Virus record (IMG/VR): IMGVR_UViG_3300008259_003948
Coordinates: 1 to 64,000 of that record
Source: a virus
Strand: one strand, 5' to 3'
Length of the DNA: 64,000 bases
Part shown: positions 17,499 through 26,736 of the stretch, piece by piece
How positions within the stretch are numbered: position 1 is the stretch's first letter
Layout: the number at the start of each line of letters is the position of its first letter
Notes under the pieces: model-generated
Told to the model about the DNA's origin: nothing
Seen by the model: the letters and a program-made list of their open reading frames with translations, nothing else
Database searches by the model: none
Position numbers and translations under genes: made by a program

Positions 17499-18340
17499 GA
17501 ATATGAAACCAAATCAATCGGAACATCTTTTCTATTTAATAATAGTTCCTTCTCAAACTTCTTTTTTTCGTCTTCGAGTTTTGCCAAGATTTTCTTTTCT
17601 TTGTCTCGTAATTCAGCCGCTTGTTCAAAATTTTGTCTTTTAACAACTTCTAACTTTTCTTTTTTTACATCAGAGGCTTGAGTTTTAAGATCCTCAATAA
17701 TATCAGGTATTTTAATCTCAACTTGACATCTTGCGCCAACTTCATCCATAATATCAAAAGCTTTGTCAGGAAACTCCCTATCGGTTATATACCTGTCGGC
17801 CAATTCAACACAAGATATCAATACTTCTTCACTATAATTTACTTTGTGATACTCTTCGTATTTAATTTTTGATTGTTTTAAAATTTCTAAGGTTTCGGAC
17901 TTTGATGAACCATCAATTACAACCTTTTGAAACCTTCTTTCTACTTGTAACTCTTCAATGATAACTTTCATCCTTTCTTCGAACTGACCCCTATATTTGG
18001 TTCCGGCAACAATTGAAGTCATATCCAAAGACAGGATCCTTTTGTCCAAAAGATTTCTTGGGCAATCTCCTTCAAATATCTTCATTGCCAAACCCTCAAC
18101 AATACTTGTTTTACCACTACCGGCGCCACCTAAGATTATTGGGTTATTCTTTTTTCTTCGAGATAAAATTTGGGCAATTCTGATAATTTCTTTTTCCCTA
18201 CCAATTACAGGGTCTATTTTTCCTTGTTCTGCGAGTTTGATCAGATCCCTTGAAAAATTATCCAACACGGGTGTTGGGGAATCTGTGGTTTTTTGTTTGT
18301 TTTCTTTAGGTGAGTCGTTATCAAAATGTTCGGTCATCAT
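17420..18340 (-). pseudogene. ClpC-like AAA+ unfoldase, N-terminal half with D1 Walker B deleted
   Basis: Begins directly at the D1 region (LAEQGKIDPVIGREKEI) without a ClpN domain. Walker A is GGAGSGKTS. Then GQFEERMKVIIEELQ runs straight into VERRFQKVVID: the roughly 58 residues that in ClpC carry Walker B (ILFIDE), GAGG and the ATTLDEYRKYI segment are missing, in frame. The UVR-like middle segment (NFEQAAELRDKEKK) is present. After about residue 280 (RKDVPIDL) the frame is wrong, and the last 25 residues are not homologous. Two deletions of similar size in one gene point to decay or an assembly artefact. Confidence 0.75.
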
Positions 18341-18413
18341 ATTTTTTTATTAAAAGATAAACTTAACAGAACAATAAATCAACCTTAGAGAATCATTGAC
18401 AAGATTTTGATAA

Positions 18414-18420
18414 TATTTAT
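18414..18420 (+). promoter_or_regulatory. Late-promoter-like TATTTAT box with upstream TTGACA
   Basis: TTGACA at 18396-18401 and TATTTAT at 18414-18420, 17 nt before the ATG at 18438. Confidence 0.45.
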
Positions 18421-18437
18421 TGTTAAAGAAAAAGATT

Positions 18438-18680
18438 ATGGCAATTATCAGAGAAACAATATTGGGAACAAAAATTATCAATGAAATTCAATCTAGTAAT
18501 ATAAAAAGAACTGAATATGATACTGAAACAGAGAATTTAGTTGTTGAGTTTAACAATGGACTTGTCTATGTATATGAGAAGGTTCCTCACAAGGTATACA
18601 CACAATTCAGACTTTCAGAGTCGCAAGGAAAGTTTTTCTCAAGTGAGATATCAAAAAAATTCCCATATAAGAAAGTTTAA
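18438..18680 (+). CDS. KTSC domain protein
   Basis: 80 residues, ATG 18438 chosen over an upstream TTG that overlaps the promoter box. The pattern SSNIKRTEYDTETENLVVEF, then GLVYVYEKVP, VYTQF and S-x-G-K-F-F matches the small KTSC family found in bacteria and phages, often next to lysyl-tRNA synthetase-like or membrane proteins. Biochemical function is not known; it has been suggested to bind nucleic acid or protein. A short AT-rich gap with a new TATTTAT box separates it from the lysin gene. Confidence 0.75.
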   Translation: MAIIRETILGTKIINEIQSSNIKRTEYDTETENLVVEFNNGLVYVYEKVPHKVYTQFRLSESQGKFFSSEISKKFPYKKV

Positions 18681-18700
18681 ATTTTTTTTATCAAACAATC

Positions 18701-18707
18701 TATTTAT
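18701..18707 (+). promoter_or_regulatory. Late-promoter-like TATTTAT box
   Basis: TATTTAT 5 nt before the ATG at 18713. Confidence 0.5.
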
Positions 18708-18712
18708 TGTTG

Positions 18713-20842
18713 ATGGAAAATTCACAAAAAATAATTAAAAGTTTTTCTTTAAAAGAATCTTTAAATCCAAAAATTTGGACTTCACCAACAAATCCAGACT
18801 CCTCAGAACTCAAAGAAAATATTAGACTTAAACTTTTGGAAATATCTAACCAATTTCAAGAGTTCATAGGTTTAGAGATATTTGTTTCTGATATTCATAT
18901 GACAGGATCTTTGGCAAATTTCAATTGGTCTGAATTTTCTGATATCGATTTACACCTAATTGTTGATTTTTCGCAGTTTTCAGAAAAACAAAAAGAATTA
19001 TATACTGAGTTATTCAAACTCAAAAAAACATTATTCAATCTACAACATAACATTAAAATCTTCACTTATGATGTTGAGTTGTATGTTCAAGATGAATCAG
19101 AAGAACATACAAGTTCGGGTGTTTACTCTGTTTTATTTAATGAATGGATCGTAACACCAAAAAAAGAAGATTTTCAAGTTGATAAAAAAGTATTGTTGAA
19201 TAAGGTTAATTCTTGGATTACCAAAATAGATGAAACTATTGAACAGGCCAAGGAAGAAAAAGATTTAGAAAATTCATTGGAATTTTTGAACAAACTTAGA
19301 AAAAAGATAAAAGAATACAGATCAACAGGCCTATCTAAAGGCGGAGAGTTTTCATACGAGAATTTAGTTTTCAAATTCTTAAGAAGAAATGGTTATATTG
19401 AAAAACTATTCAATTTTGAAAATGATATTATTGATAAAAGATTGTCCTTGAAGGAAAGTAGAATTAAAAGACTGATCAATGAAGATTTAATGAATCCAGT
19501 AGGGTCTGACCGGATAACATCAGGATATAGGACAAGTTCAAGACCAAATCATAGGGGTATTGATATAGGTGTTAGTATTATGACGCCAACATACGCCGCT
19601 GAAGATGGTATAGTTAAAAATGCCGATAATACAACAGACCCAAGAAATTGTGGAGGTTTTATTAAAATCGATCACCCCAATAATATAATGACGAAATATT
19701 GTCATATGAAAAAATGGGTTGTTCAACCAGGACAACAAGTTAAAAAAGGGGATTTGATTGGATACTCCGGTGGTGATAAGGGTGGTGTTAATAGTGGTAA
19801 CTCAGAAGGACCACATTTACATTTTGAAGTATGGGTTAATGGTAAAGATGTAGATCCTGAGACAATGATAGGGTCAAAATTGGAAACACCAATACAACCA
19901 CCATCAACTAAAGATCAAACCAATACGGACATTCAAGGTAAAATCGAAGATACAAAAGATAAATTAAAGGACAAACTTGGTGATGTTCAAGACAAAGTAA
20001 AAGATGGTTTTTCTGGTTTATTTTCTTCACCATTTTTCAAAATATTCAAAAAAGATTTATCAGTTAGAATTCAAAAACTAATTGATAAAAATGTTGTTTT
20101 AGAGAAAAAAACAAAAGACGGAAAAGACGAATACAATTTTTCTGTTGTTCCTGTTGAAAAAGCTATGGTATTTTTGGGATATGCGCCCAAGAACTATTAT
20201 GTAACTGCAAAATATAATGACAAATTAATAGAATATATTAAAAAATTCAAAGAAGATAATAATTTGGATTTAGATGACACTATGGATAAGTCAGATCTTG
20301 AGGTTTTGAAAAAATTAGTTAAGAATAAGGAAGATTTAGATAAATCAGAACAGAAAAAGAAAAAAGAAGAAGAAAAAACTAGTGGCGATACACAAAACAA
20401 AGAAAAAGAAACACCAATTATATCATCAACCGATGATGATTTTTACAAAAAAATATTAGAAGGTTTAGGAGCACCAATTACTGACGAAAATTTAAAATTT
20501 CTTTATGGTTGGAGACAAGCAGAAAAGGGAACCGCCAAAAACAATCCTTTTAATACGACATTTAGTTTAACCAAAGACACCAATATGTCTGATTATAATT
20601 CCGCTAAAGTTAAAAATTATTCAAAACCCGAATATGGTATTGAAGCAACTGTAAAAACATTACAGAGTACAAAATATGACTACTCTTGTATTGTTAATGG
20701 TTTAAAAAATAATATCGGTGCCAAAAAAATAAGTGAGTGTCCCGCTTTAGATATGTGGGGTACTGGTGATTTAGTTGCGAAAGTAATCGATGGATATGAT
20801 TCGGGGGCTAGTTTTAAAAATCCACCAATTGTAAGGACTTAA
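18713..20842 (+). CDS. Nucleotidyltransferase / M23 peptidase / glucosaminidase-like fusion lysin
   Basis: 709 residues in three modules. Residues about 55-230: nucleotidyltransferase fold with GSLANFNWSEFSDIDLHLIVD, giving the G-S and D-x-D signature. Residues about 265-388: M23/LytM endopeptidase with NHRGIDIG (His280, Asp284) and GPHLHFEVW (His368, His370), which cuts peptidoglycan cross-bridges. Residues about 570-709: a lysozyme or glucosaminidase-like module with GWRQAEKGTAKNNPFNTT. A Lys/Glu coiled linker lies between the last two. The hinge LKESRIKRLINED between NTase and M23 resembles the leader pattern ending in I-N-E seen elsewhere here. Probably a virion-associated lysin; the NTase role is unexplained. 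Confidence 0.8.
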   Translation: MENSQKIIKSFSLKESLNPKIWTSPTNPDSSELKENIRLKLLEISNQFQEFIGLEIFVSDIHMTGSLANFNWSEFSDIDLHLIVDFSQFSEKQKELYTELFKLKKTLFNLQHNIKIFTYDVELYVQDESEEHTSSGVYSVLFNEWIVTPKKEDFQVDKKVLLNKVNSWITKIDETIEQAKEEKDLENSLEFLNKLRKKIKEYRSTGLSKGGEFSYENLVFKFLRRNGYIEKLFNFENDIIDKRLSLKESRIKRLINEDLMNPVGSDRITSGYRTSSRPNHRGIDIGVSIMTPTYAAEDGIVKNADNTTDPRNCGGFIKIDHPNNIMTKYCHMKKWVVQPGQQVKKGDLIGYSGGDKGGVNSGNSEGPHLHFEVWVNGKDVDPETMIGSKLETPIQPPSTKDQTNTDIQGKIEDTKDKLKDKLGDVQDKVKDGFSGLFSSPFFKIFKKDLSVRIQKLIDKNVVLEKKTKDGKDEYNFSVVPVEKAMVFLGYAPKNYYVTAKYNDKLIEYIKKFKEDNNLDLDDTMDKSDLEVLKKLVKNKEDLDKSEQKKKKEEEKTSGDTQNKEKETPIISSTDDDFYKKILEGLGAPITDENLKFLYGWRQAEKGTAKNNPFNTTFSLTKDTNMSDYNSAKVKNYSKPEYGIEATVKTLQSTKYDYSCIVNGLKNNIGAKKISECPALDMWGTGDLVAKVIDGYDSGASFKNPPIVRT

Positions 20843-20856
20843 TTTAATCATAGTTA

Positions 20857-20905
20857 TATTTATTGTTATTGATTCAATTAAATTTGAATTAAATGATATA
20901 TTTAT
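20857..20905 (+). promoter_or_regulatory. Pair of TATTTAT boxes
   Basis: TATTTAT at 20857-20863 and again at 20899-20905; the second is 13 nt before the ATG at 20919. Between them lies the short inverted repeat TTCAA-TTAAAT-TTGAA. Confidence 0.45.
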
Positions 20906-20918
20906 AAAGAAAAAAACT

Positions 20919-21113
20919 ATGGCAGAAACAATCTCAGCGGGAACATATGTTTATACTGATTGTGTAGTATGTATACCGGTCGATCCTACTGACTCTTATA
21001 CATATACAACAGTAGAACCACCACATCCAATATACTTAGCACAGACTGGTAACACTCAGGTTGTCCAAATTCAAGCAGTTGCCTTAGGTGGATTTAACGG
21101 ATTAAACAATTAA
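20919..21113 (+). CDS. Small hypothetical protein (64 aa)
   Basis: 64 residues preceded by TATTTAT boxes and followed 17 nt later by the head operon. The sequence (TDCVVCIPVDPTDSY early, VQIQAVALGGFNGL late) is hydrophobic and Thr/Pro-rich, with one CxxC. No known family. A small virion decoration or assembly factor is possible from position. Confidence 0.55.
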   Translation: MAETISAGTYVYTDCVVCIPVDPTDSYTYTTVEPPHPIYLAQTGNTQVVQIQAVALGGFNGLNN

Positions 21114-21130
21114 AATTAGATAAATCAGAA

Positions 21131-22414
21131 ATGGGAAGATTAAAACCAATAGGTAGTGAAAAACTACAAGGACAAGAAAAACTCAATAGAATTATTGAGA
21201 TATCAAGATATAAAGAAAACATACCAACCCCAGTAAATGAGGATAAATCAAGAGAATATTCAATAGTAATGTCTAATGGTGTTGAATATGTTATTGATAA
21301 GGAAAAAAACGGATATGTTTTGAAAAAAAGGATTGATGAATCCACTTTTGATTATTTGGAGTCTATGAAAAATAGAAGTTATTATAGGTCATATTCTCAA
21401 GCCTTTAAAAGACTTAATTTGGTGGCTAAAGAGATTAATACACAAACTGGCAATGAAGAAGGAATTTCTTTATTTTCAGAACAGAAGTATGTTTTGAAAA
21501 CACCAAAACCTGAGACTCCACCGGCTCCCGCACCTTCTCCTGAACCATCACCTGCCCCCGATTCTTCTGCAGAACCAATGGATTCGGCTCCTGAAGATAT
21601 GGCTCCTCCTTCAGACGACATGCCAGATATGGGTCCTGAAGGTGGTGAAGAAATGCCAGATATGGGACCTGAAGGTGGTGAAGAAATGGGAAAAGACGAT
21701 GAAGGATCTTCTTTAAAGAGCGTTCAAAAATTGACAGGTAAATTAGCCCAAAAAATAAGAACATTAGATGATGAAGAAATATCCTCAAAAGATATTAAAT
21801 ATGTTATAAATTCTATCTTATCTGCAGTTGACTTGGAAAAGTTGGAAGATGAGGACAAAGACGAAATCTTATCAAGATTTGATGAGGATGAAATGGGTGG
21901 TGAAGAAGGGTCTCCCGAAGCTCCTGATATGGGACCTGAAGGTGATGAAGAAATGCCTGATGAACCCGAAGGAATGGAAGAACCACTTGAAGGCGAATTT
22001 GGTGAAGGTATGGATAACTTTAATAAAAAGGTGTCATCAGCGTTTGCTGGAAATCTTAAATTTGAAGACGACTCAAGTGAAGAAGAAAGTTTTTATAGTA
22101 ATATTTTTGATGGAGTATTTTCAGAATCAAAGGTTGAAAAAGTATTATCAAAATATTTCAACTTATCTGAGATGGAGAAAAAACAACTTCAGAAAAAGAA
22201 AATTCAAGAATCACATAAAAGAAAAATGAATCTAAAATTAAACTTGAAAGAGGCTAATCGTTTATCTGAAACTGAAAAACAAGCCAAAATTGCAGAAGAT
22301 ATTTTGAAAAAATATACCGAAGCTAAAGTATTAGGTTTAACAAATAAGAAAAATTTGGTTATCGAACACAAAGGTAGTCAAATCAAAATAACAACAAAAG
22401 GTGACATACTATAA
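21131..22414 (+). CDS. Head-operon protein with acidic Pro/Met repeats
   Basis: 427 residues. Residues 1-125 are a folded charged region. Residues about 125-185 contain Pro/Ala-rich and DMGPEGGEEMP repeats. A second acidic tract follows at about 245-285. The C-terminal 100 residues are Lys/Glu helical (NLKLNLKEANRLSE). It starts the block leading to the terminase and portal, and its stop overlaps the next ATG (TAATG). The composition resembles phage scaffold or internal virion proteins. Specific role unknown. Confidence 0.65.
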   Translation: MGRLKPIGSEKLQGQEKLNRIIEISRYKENIPTPVNEDKSREYSIVMSNGVEYVIDKEKNGYVLKKRIDESTFDYLESMKNRSYYRSYSQAFKRLNLVAKEINTQTGNEEGISLFSEQKYVLKTPKPETPPAPAPSPEPSPAPDSSAEPMDSAPEDMAPPSDDMPDMGPEGGEEMPDMGPEGGEEMGKDDEGSSLKSVQKLTGKLAQKIRTLDDEEISSKDIKYVINSILSAVDLEKLEDEDKDEILSRFDEDEMGGEEGSPEAPDMGPEGDEEMPDEPEGMEEPLEGEFGEGMDNFNKKVSSAFAGNLKFEDDSSEEESFYSNIFDGVFSESKVEKVLSKYFNLSEMEKKQLQKKKIQESHKRKMNLKLNLKEANRLSETEKQAKIAEDILKKYTEAKVLGLTNKKNLVIEHKGSQIKITTKGDIL

Positions 22415-22818
22415 TGAATCTAATATATGTTAATGGTTTAGGACCTAACTACAAAGGCGATAACATATATGAATTCATATTTGGTAATGTAACAGATGTT
22501 TGGGGTGAAAATTGGGAATCAAAACCTTGTAATGGAAATCCCTTACCACCAAACATCGAAAATGTAAAAAAGGTTGGAGTTCTAAAACAAAGTGACACAC
22601 AATTTACTTTGATACAGGACTCCGATTTCTTTTCTATGGAAGATGCGATGGATAATGTAATTGCTCTTGCATGGGAAACAGAAACAGAAGAATCCGATTT
22701 CTCAAGAAGAAAAAGATTAGTTTTTCATTTTGGCGAATCAGAACAATCGGTTAAGGATAAACTCTACGAACAAGACATTGTATTAGAATTTGAAAAAAAA
22801 GTTGTCTATGAAAAATAA
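22414..22818 (+). CDS. Hypothetical protein in head operon
   Basis: 134 residues, translationally coupled to the gene before (TAATG) and overlapping the next by 11 nt. N-terminal MNLIYVNGLGPNYKGDNIYEFIF and WGENWESKP suggest a compact alpha/beta fold; the C-terminal half is charged. This type of protein often lies between head genes in T4-like phages of Bacteroidota-like GC content, but I cannot name it. Confidence 0.6.
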   Translation: MNLIYVNGLGPNYKGDNIYEFIFGNVTDVWGENWESKPCNGNPLPPNIENVKKVGVLKQSDTQFTLIQDSDFFSMEDAMDNVIALAWETETEESDFSRRKRLVFHFGESEQSVKDKLYEQDIVLEFEKKVVYEK

Positions 22819-23653
22819 AATAATTAAATTGGTTAAAGAAGGTTTCTCAGTTCAAACTTTATCAAAGATGAATGAATCTCAGATTAATACTCTTTATAAA
22901 AGAATCATTGTTGAACAAACTAGTGGTATTCAGAAAAAAGAGTTGAGGGGAACTGAATACACAATTCCGAGAAATGTCGCCCAATCAACTGGCGCTAACA
23001 TAGGAAATATGGATATTACTCAAACTTCGACAGGAGATGTTAAAGTTTTACAAAAATCTGGTAGAGAAAAAGAACTAGGGGAAGAAAAAAAGAAAAAGGG
23101 TAAGAATCCTTGGGCTATTTGCACCGCTACTATGGGTAAAGAATTCGGAACAACTGAAAGAAGTGATTGGTCAAAATCACAAATGAAAAAATATGAAAAA
23201 TGTGTTTTAGGTGTAAAAGAAAAAATTGAAGAGGGTTATGATCCACAAGAATATTTCTTAGAAGAACAAATTATGGAACTTATTGAATCTGAAATGAAAC
23301 CTAAAATGAATAAAAGAGATTTTCTAAATAAGGTATATAGTTCTTCTATTACAGAGTCAGAAGATGCTCCAGTAAAAACACCAACCAAACCAAAGACTCC
23401 AACTAAACCTGGTAAACCTGATACCCCATTTAAACCAAAACACAAACCGAAACCAAAGGCGGAAAAAAATGAAACATCAGTTTCTGAGGCTGAGGAGGCA
23501 CCTGTTAAATCACCACCAAAACCTAAGACACCTGTAAAACCTGGTAAACCAGATACACCTTTTAAACCTAAACATAAACCAAAACCAAAGGCTGAAAAAT
23601 CAGACATACCCACTTGGTTTACTTGGGATGAATTGGGAATTAATTTAAAATAA
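22808..23653 (+). CDS. Hypothetical virion protein with Pro/Lys tandem repeat
   Basis: 281 residues; ATG 22808 chosen over a TTG six codons upstream. The N-terminus has an amphipathic leader with NESQINTLYKRIIVEQT, again ending I-x-E. A central motif is NPWAICTATMG, W-S-K-S-Q-M-K-K-Y-E-K-C-V, a Cys-containing signature also seen as a variant in the 35.6-kb gene. The C-terminal 100 residues hold two copies of a KPGKPDTPFKPKHKPKPKAE repeat. Basic extended tails of this kind suggest DNA or capsid-interior binding. No enzyme motif. Confidence 0.6.
   Translation: MKNKIIKLVKEGFSVQTLSKMNESQINTLYKRIIVEQTSGIQKKELRGTEYTIPRNVAQSTGANIGNMDITQTSTGDVKVLQKSGREKELGEEKKKKGKNPWAICTATMGKEFGTTERSDWSKSQMKKYEKCVLGVKEKIEEGYDPQEYFLEEQIMELIESEMKPKMNKRDFLNKVYSSSITESEDAPVKTPTKPKTPTKPGKPDTPFKPKHKPKPKAEKNETSVSEAEEAPVKSPPKPKTPVKPGKPDTPFKPKHKPKPKAEKSDIPTWFTWDELGINLK
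23370..23600 (+). repeat. Imperfect tandem repeat coding a Pro/Lys segment
   Basis: Two copies of about 90 nt (near 23380-23468 and 23512-23600) encode nearly the same KPGKPDTPFKPKHK segment. Synonymous differences show the copies have diverged while the protein was kept. Confidence 0.75.
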
Positions 23654-23657
23654 AGTT

Positions 23658-24908
23658 ATGGCAAAGAAAAAACTACAAGAAGCACCAATTGATTATGGTG
23701 ATAGTCCAGAAAGAATGGATCCTGAACTCGAAAGAAAATTGGGTTCAAGCCAAACATCTTACGGTAAAGACTATCCTGGTTTTCCTAAATTAAAACCAAC
23801 TGCTAAATTCAGAAATTTTGAAGAGATTGTTGCATCGAAAAGATTCAAAGATGTTGTCGATAAAGTAAAACATTATACTGGCGTTCGTTCCATTCAAGGA
23901 ATGGGTGCTTTACAACAATTAATGATGGCGATGATGCAAGCCTTTAATAATGTGGTAAGAGTTGAAAAAAGAAACAAAGCTGCTTTAGAAAGACTTGCAA
24001 TTGATTTGGTAATAAAGGAGATGGGTATACCAAAAGATGCTTTTCAATATGATGTTAAACTTATTGGTAGAGAAGAAATTGATATGAGTCAAATGGCCAA
24101 AAAGCCAGAAGAAGAACCTGATGAGGAAGAAATAGAACAACAGTTTGGTGTTAACCCAACTGAAGAGATGGAAGATTTTATGTCCGCGATGGATAACTTC
24201 GATTTAGAGAAGGCCAAAAGAAGATTTATAAATGCACTTATACAGGGATCTGCTAAAAAGAGTCACTATATGTTTGTTTTAGTTCAGGATGAATTAGAAA
24301 GATTAGATCCGAACTTGGTTAAAAATTATGGTATTTTGATGTCAGTTAATGATCTTTTATATTGGATGTTACCTGATCAAATGTTGATGGGTGCTGCTGA
24401 AGGTGGTGAAATGGGTGGAGGAACAGAAGAATTAGATCCTGAAACTGATCCACCAACAATTAAAGTTAGAGCGGTATCATTCCCAATATTAATACACGAA
24501 TTGGTCAAAGGTGTTATGGAGGCAGTAGGTAGTCAAGGATTACCTGACGACCCAAGAGCTGCAGAAATGGTAATGGGTCAAACAGATACTTTACCTGCAG
24601 AAATTTGGGATTTAAGAATTGGTCCAGTTCTTTGGGAAAAATTCACTGATACATATCCTGACGAGGTTTTTGAAGAAGATCAAAGACACATACAAAGTTA
24701 TTTGTTTTCAAGATTCTCAAAACTAAACGCTCAAGAGTTCTTAGCTGTCGCTAAAAAGATAATGAGAGGTGATGCTGAAGGTAAATCATTCATACAAAGA
24801 ATGATTACTGAAATTATTACCGATCTTAAAAAAAATAACAAGAAAGAATTAGGTTTTGATTCTGAAGATGAGGATGAAGATGATAATGACGATCTTCAAC
24901 CAAGATAA
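23658..24908 (+). CDS. Head-operon structural protein, function unknown
   Basis: 416 residues directly upstream of the terminase. Charged and Met-rich helices (QGMGALQQLMMAMMQAF near residue 80) and an acidic linker at about 150-175 (EEEPDEEEIEQQ), ending in a very acidic tail. No motif for an enzyme. Position suggests a neck, core or packaging-related structural protein. The short, A-rich 17-nt gap to the terminase indicates co-transcription. Confidence 0.65.
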   Translation: MAKKKLQEAPIDYGDSPERMDPELERKLGSSQTSYGKDYPGFPKLKPTAKFRNFEEIVASKRFKDVVDKVKHYTGVRSIQGMGALQQLMMAMMQAFNNVVRVEKRNKAALERLAIDLVIKEMGIPKDAFQYDVKLIGREEIDMSQMAKKPEEEPDEEEIEQQFGVNPTEEMEDFMSAMDNFDLEKAKRRFINALIQGSAKKSHYMFVLVQDELERLDPNLVKNYGILMSVNDLLYWMLPDQMLMGAAEGGEMGGGTEELDPETDPPTIKVRAVSFPILIHELVKGVMEAVGSQGLPDDPRAAEMVMGQTDTLPAEIWDLRIGPVLWEKFTDTYPDEVFEEDQRHIQSYLFSRFSKLNAQEFLAVAKKIMRGDAEGKSFIQRMITEIITDLKKNNKKELGFDSEDEDEDDNDDLQPR

Positions 24909-24925
24909 AATATAAATTAATTCTA

Positions 24926-26701
24926 ATGTCTTCTTTGACAAGAGAGCAAGTTCTTCTTGAGTATGTTAAGTGTCAAAAGGATACTCCTTATGCTTTTCGA
25001 ACTTACTTACAAACATACGATCAAACCGCATCAAAGTTTGTTCCGTTAGAATTATTTACCGATCAGATTAATCTATTAAAAGATTACGAAAATTTCGAAG
25101 AGAACATCGCTTTGAAATATAGACAGGCTGGCGTATCAACAGTAACTGCGGCTTGGATATCAAAAAAATTGGCTTTTGCCTCCAAAACTAAGCCTGAGAA
25201 AATATTGATAATTGCCAATAAACTTGACACCGCTCAAGAAATGGCAAACAAAATTAGGGCTTTTGTAGGACAATGGCCTTCTTGGTTAGGTGTTGATTTT
25301 TCTGATGAAAAAAATTCACAAAGACATTATAAATTAAATAATGGTTGTGAGGTTAAAGCTGTTGCTACATCTAAAGACGCTTTAAGGGGATATACACCAA
25401 CTATATTGGTTTTTGATGAAGCGGCATATATTGAAGCTGATGGAGATTTTTGGGCGGCTTGTATGGCATCATTATCCACAGGTGGTAAAGTAATTGTGGT
25501 ATCAACACCGAACGGATTTGATCCGATTTATTATGACATATATGCTCAGGCTTTGAAGGGTATGAACCAATTTAAAGTTTCAGAAATGTTTTGGTATAGA
25601 GATCCAAGATATTCTAAAGATTTATATTTTGTTGAAACTGACGACATTGTTCATTTTTTACTCAATAGAGAAGAATATTCACAAGATAGAATTAAAACTT
25701 TTGACTACTTAGAGTTCGACATTGGTCGTGATCTTAGAATAAAAGAAATGATGTCTTTAGGTTACAAACCATCTTCCCCTTGGTATGAAAAAATGGTTAA
25801 AAAACTTAAGTTTGATAAAAGAAAGATAAATCAAGAACTTGAGTGTCAGTTTTTAGGATCAGGTGATAATGTATTTGATTCAAACTTGATGACCAAAATT
25901 CACGAAAATATGATTAAAGAACCGAGTAATAAAATGATGTCAGGTTCTTTATGGATTTGGGATGAGCCTGTTATGGGTCACAAATATGTGATGGGTATTG
26001 ATGCAAGTCGTGGAGACAGTGAAGATTTCTCATCATTTCAAATAATCGATTTTGATGAACGAAAACAGGTATGTGAATATCTTGGTAAGGTTCCTCCTGA
26101 TATACTAGCTGAGATCTGTTTTAAATGGGGTAATATGTATAATGCGTTTGCGGTAATTGATATTACAGGAGGAATGGGTGTTGCAACATCAAGAAAGATG
26201 CAAGAATTAGGTTATAGGAGTCTTTATGTTGATGGAATAGACTATATGAATAAATGGAAATGGGATCCAAAATCAATTGAGAAAATACCAGGAATCAATT
26301 TCAATTCAAAAAGAGTTCAAATAATTGCCGCCTACGAGGAGGCTTTGCGTCACGGATTTACGGTTAGGAGTAATAGACTTTATAATGAAATGAATACTTT
26401 CATTTACATAAATGGAAGACCAGATCACCAAAAAGGGCAACACGATGATTTAATTATGGCAATTTCAATGGCTTGTTATGTTGCTGAAGCTTCATTTACA
26501 AATCTTACAAAAGTAACAGAACAAACCAAATCTATGATTGATGCTTGGACTGTTCAAACTAATGACAATTATCAAAAACAATCAAACTTTAATCCTGTAG
26601 TTCCAAATCATTCTGCTAAATCAAAAGATTCAATATACTCTAACAACCCAACCAAAAATGACTATCAAAACTATTTATGGTTGTTCGGAGGTAAAAGATA
26701 A
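24926..26701 (+). CDS. terL: Terminase large subunit
   Basis: 591 residues, close to T4 gp17 (610). It powers DNA packaging into the prohead and cuts the concatemer. The ATPase domain has a deviant Walker A YRQAGVST (residues 65-72), Walker B LVFDEAA (161-167) and coupling motif VVSTPNG. The C-terminal RNase-H-like nuclease has VMGIDASRGD (Asp359) and a late QHDDLIMAIS. The Walker A lacks the usual Lys before Ser/Thr and has Arg at its start, as in several phage terminases. It sits directly before the portal, the standard T4 order (17, then 20). Confidence 0.95.
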   Translation: MSSLTREQVLLEYVKCQKDTPYAFRTYLQTYDQTASKFVPLELFTDQINLLKDYENFEENIALKYRQAGVSTVTAAWISKKLAFASKTKPEKILIIANKLDTAQEMANKIRAFVGQWPSWLGVDFSDEKNSQRHYKLNNGCEVKAVATSKDALRGYTPTILVFDEAAYIEADGDFWAACMASLSTGGKVIVVSTPNGFDPIYYDIYAQALKGMNQFKVSEMFWYRDPRYSKDLYFVETDDIVHFLLNREEYSQDRIKTFDYLEFDIGRDLRIKEMMSLGYKPSSPWYEKMVKKLKFDKRKINQELECQFLGSGDNVFDSNLMTKIHENMIKEPSNKMMSGSLWIWDEPVMGHKYVMGIDASRGDSEDFSSFQIIDFDERKQVCEYLGKVPPDILAEICFKWGNMYNAFAVIDITGGMGVATSRKMQELGYRSLYVDGIDYMNKWKWDPKSIEKIPGINFNSKRVQIIAAYEEALRHGFTVRSNRLYNEMNTFIYINGRPDHQKGQHDDLIMAISMACYVAEASFTNLTKVTEQTKSMIDAWTVQTNDNYQKQSNFNPVVPNHSAKSKDSIYSNNPTKNDYQNYLWLFGGKR

Positions 26702-26736
26702 CTTTAATTTCTGAATTGATAGTTTAGATTTAAAAT

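Noticed and set aside
17420-17540. Programmed frameshift joining the two ClpC-like halves
   Set aside because: No slippery heptamer seen, and about 60 residues of linker would still be missing.
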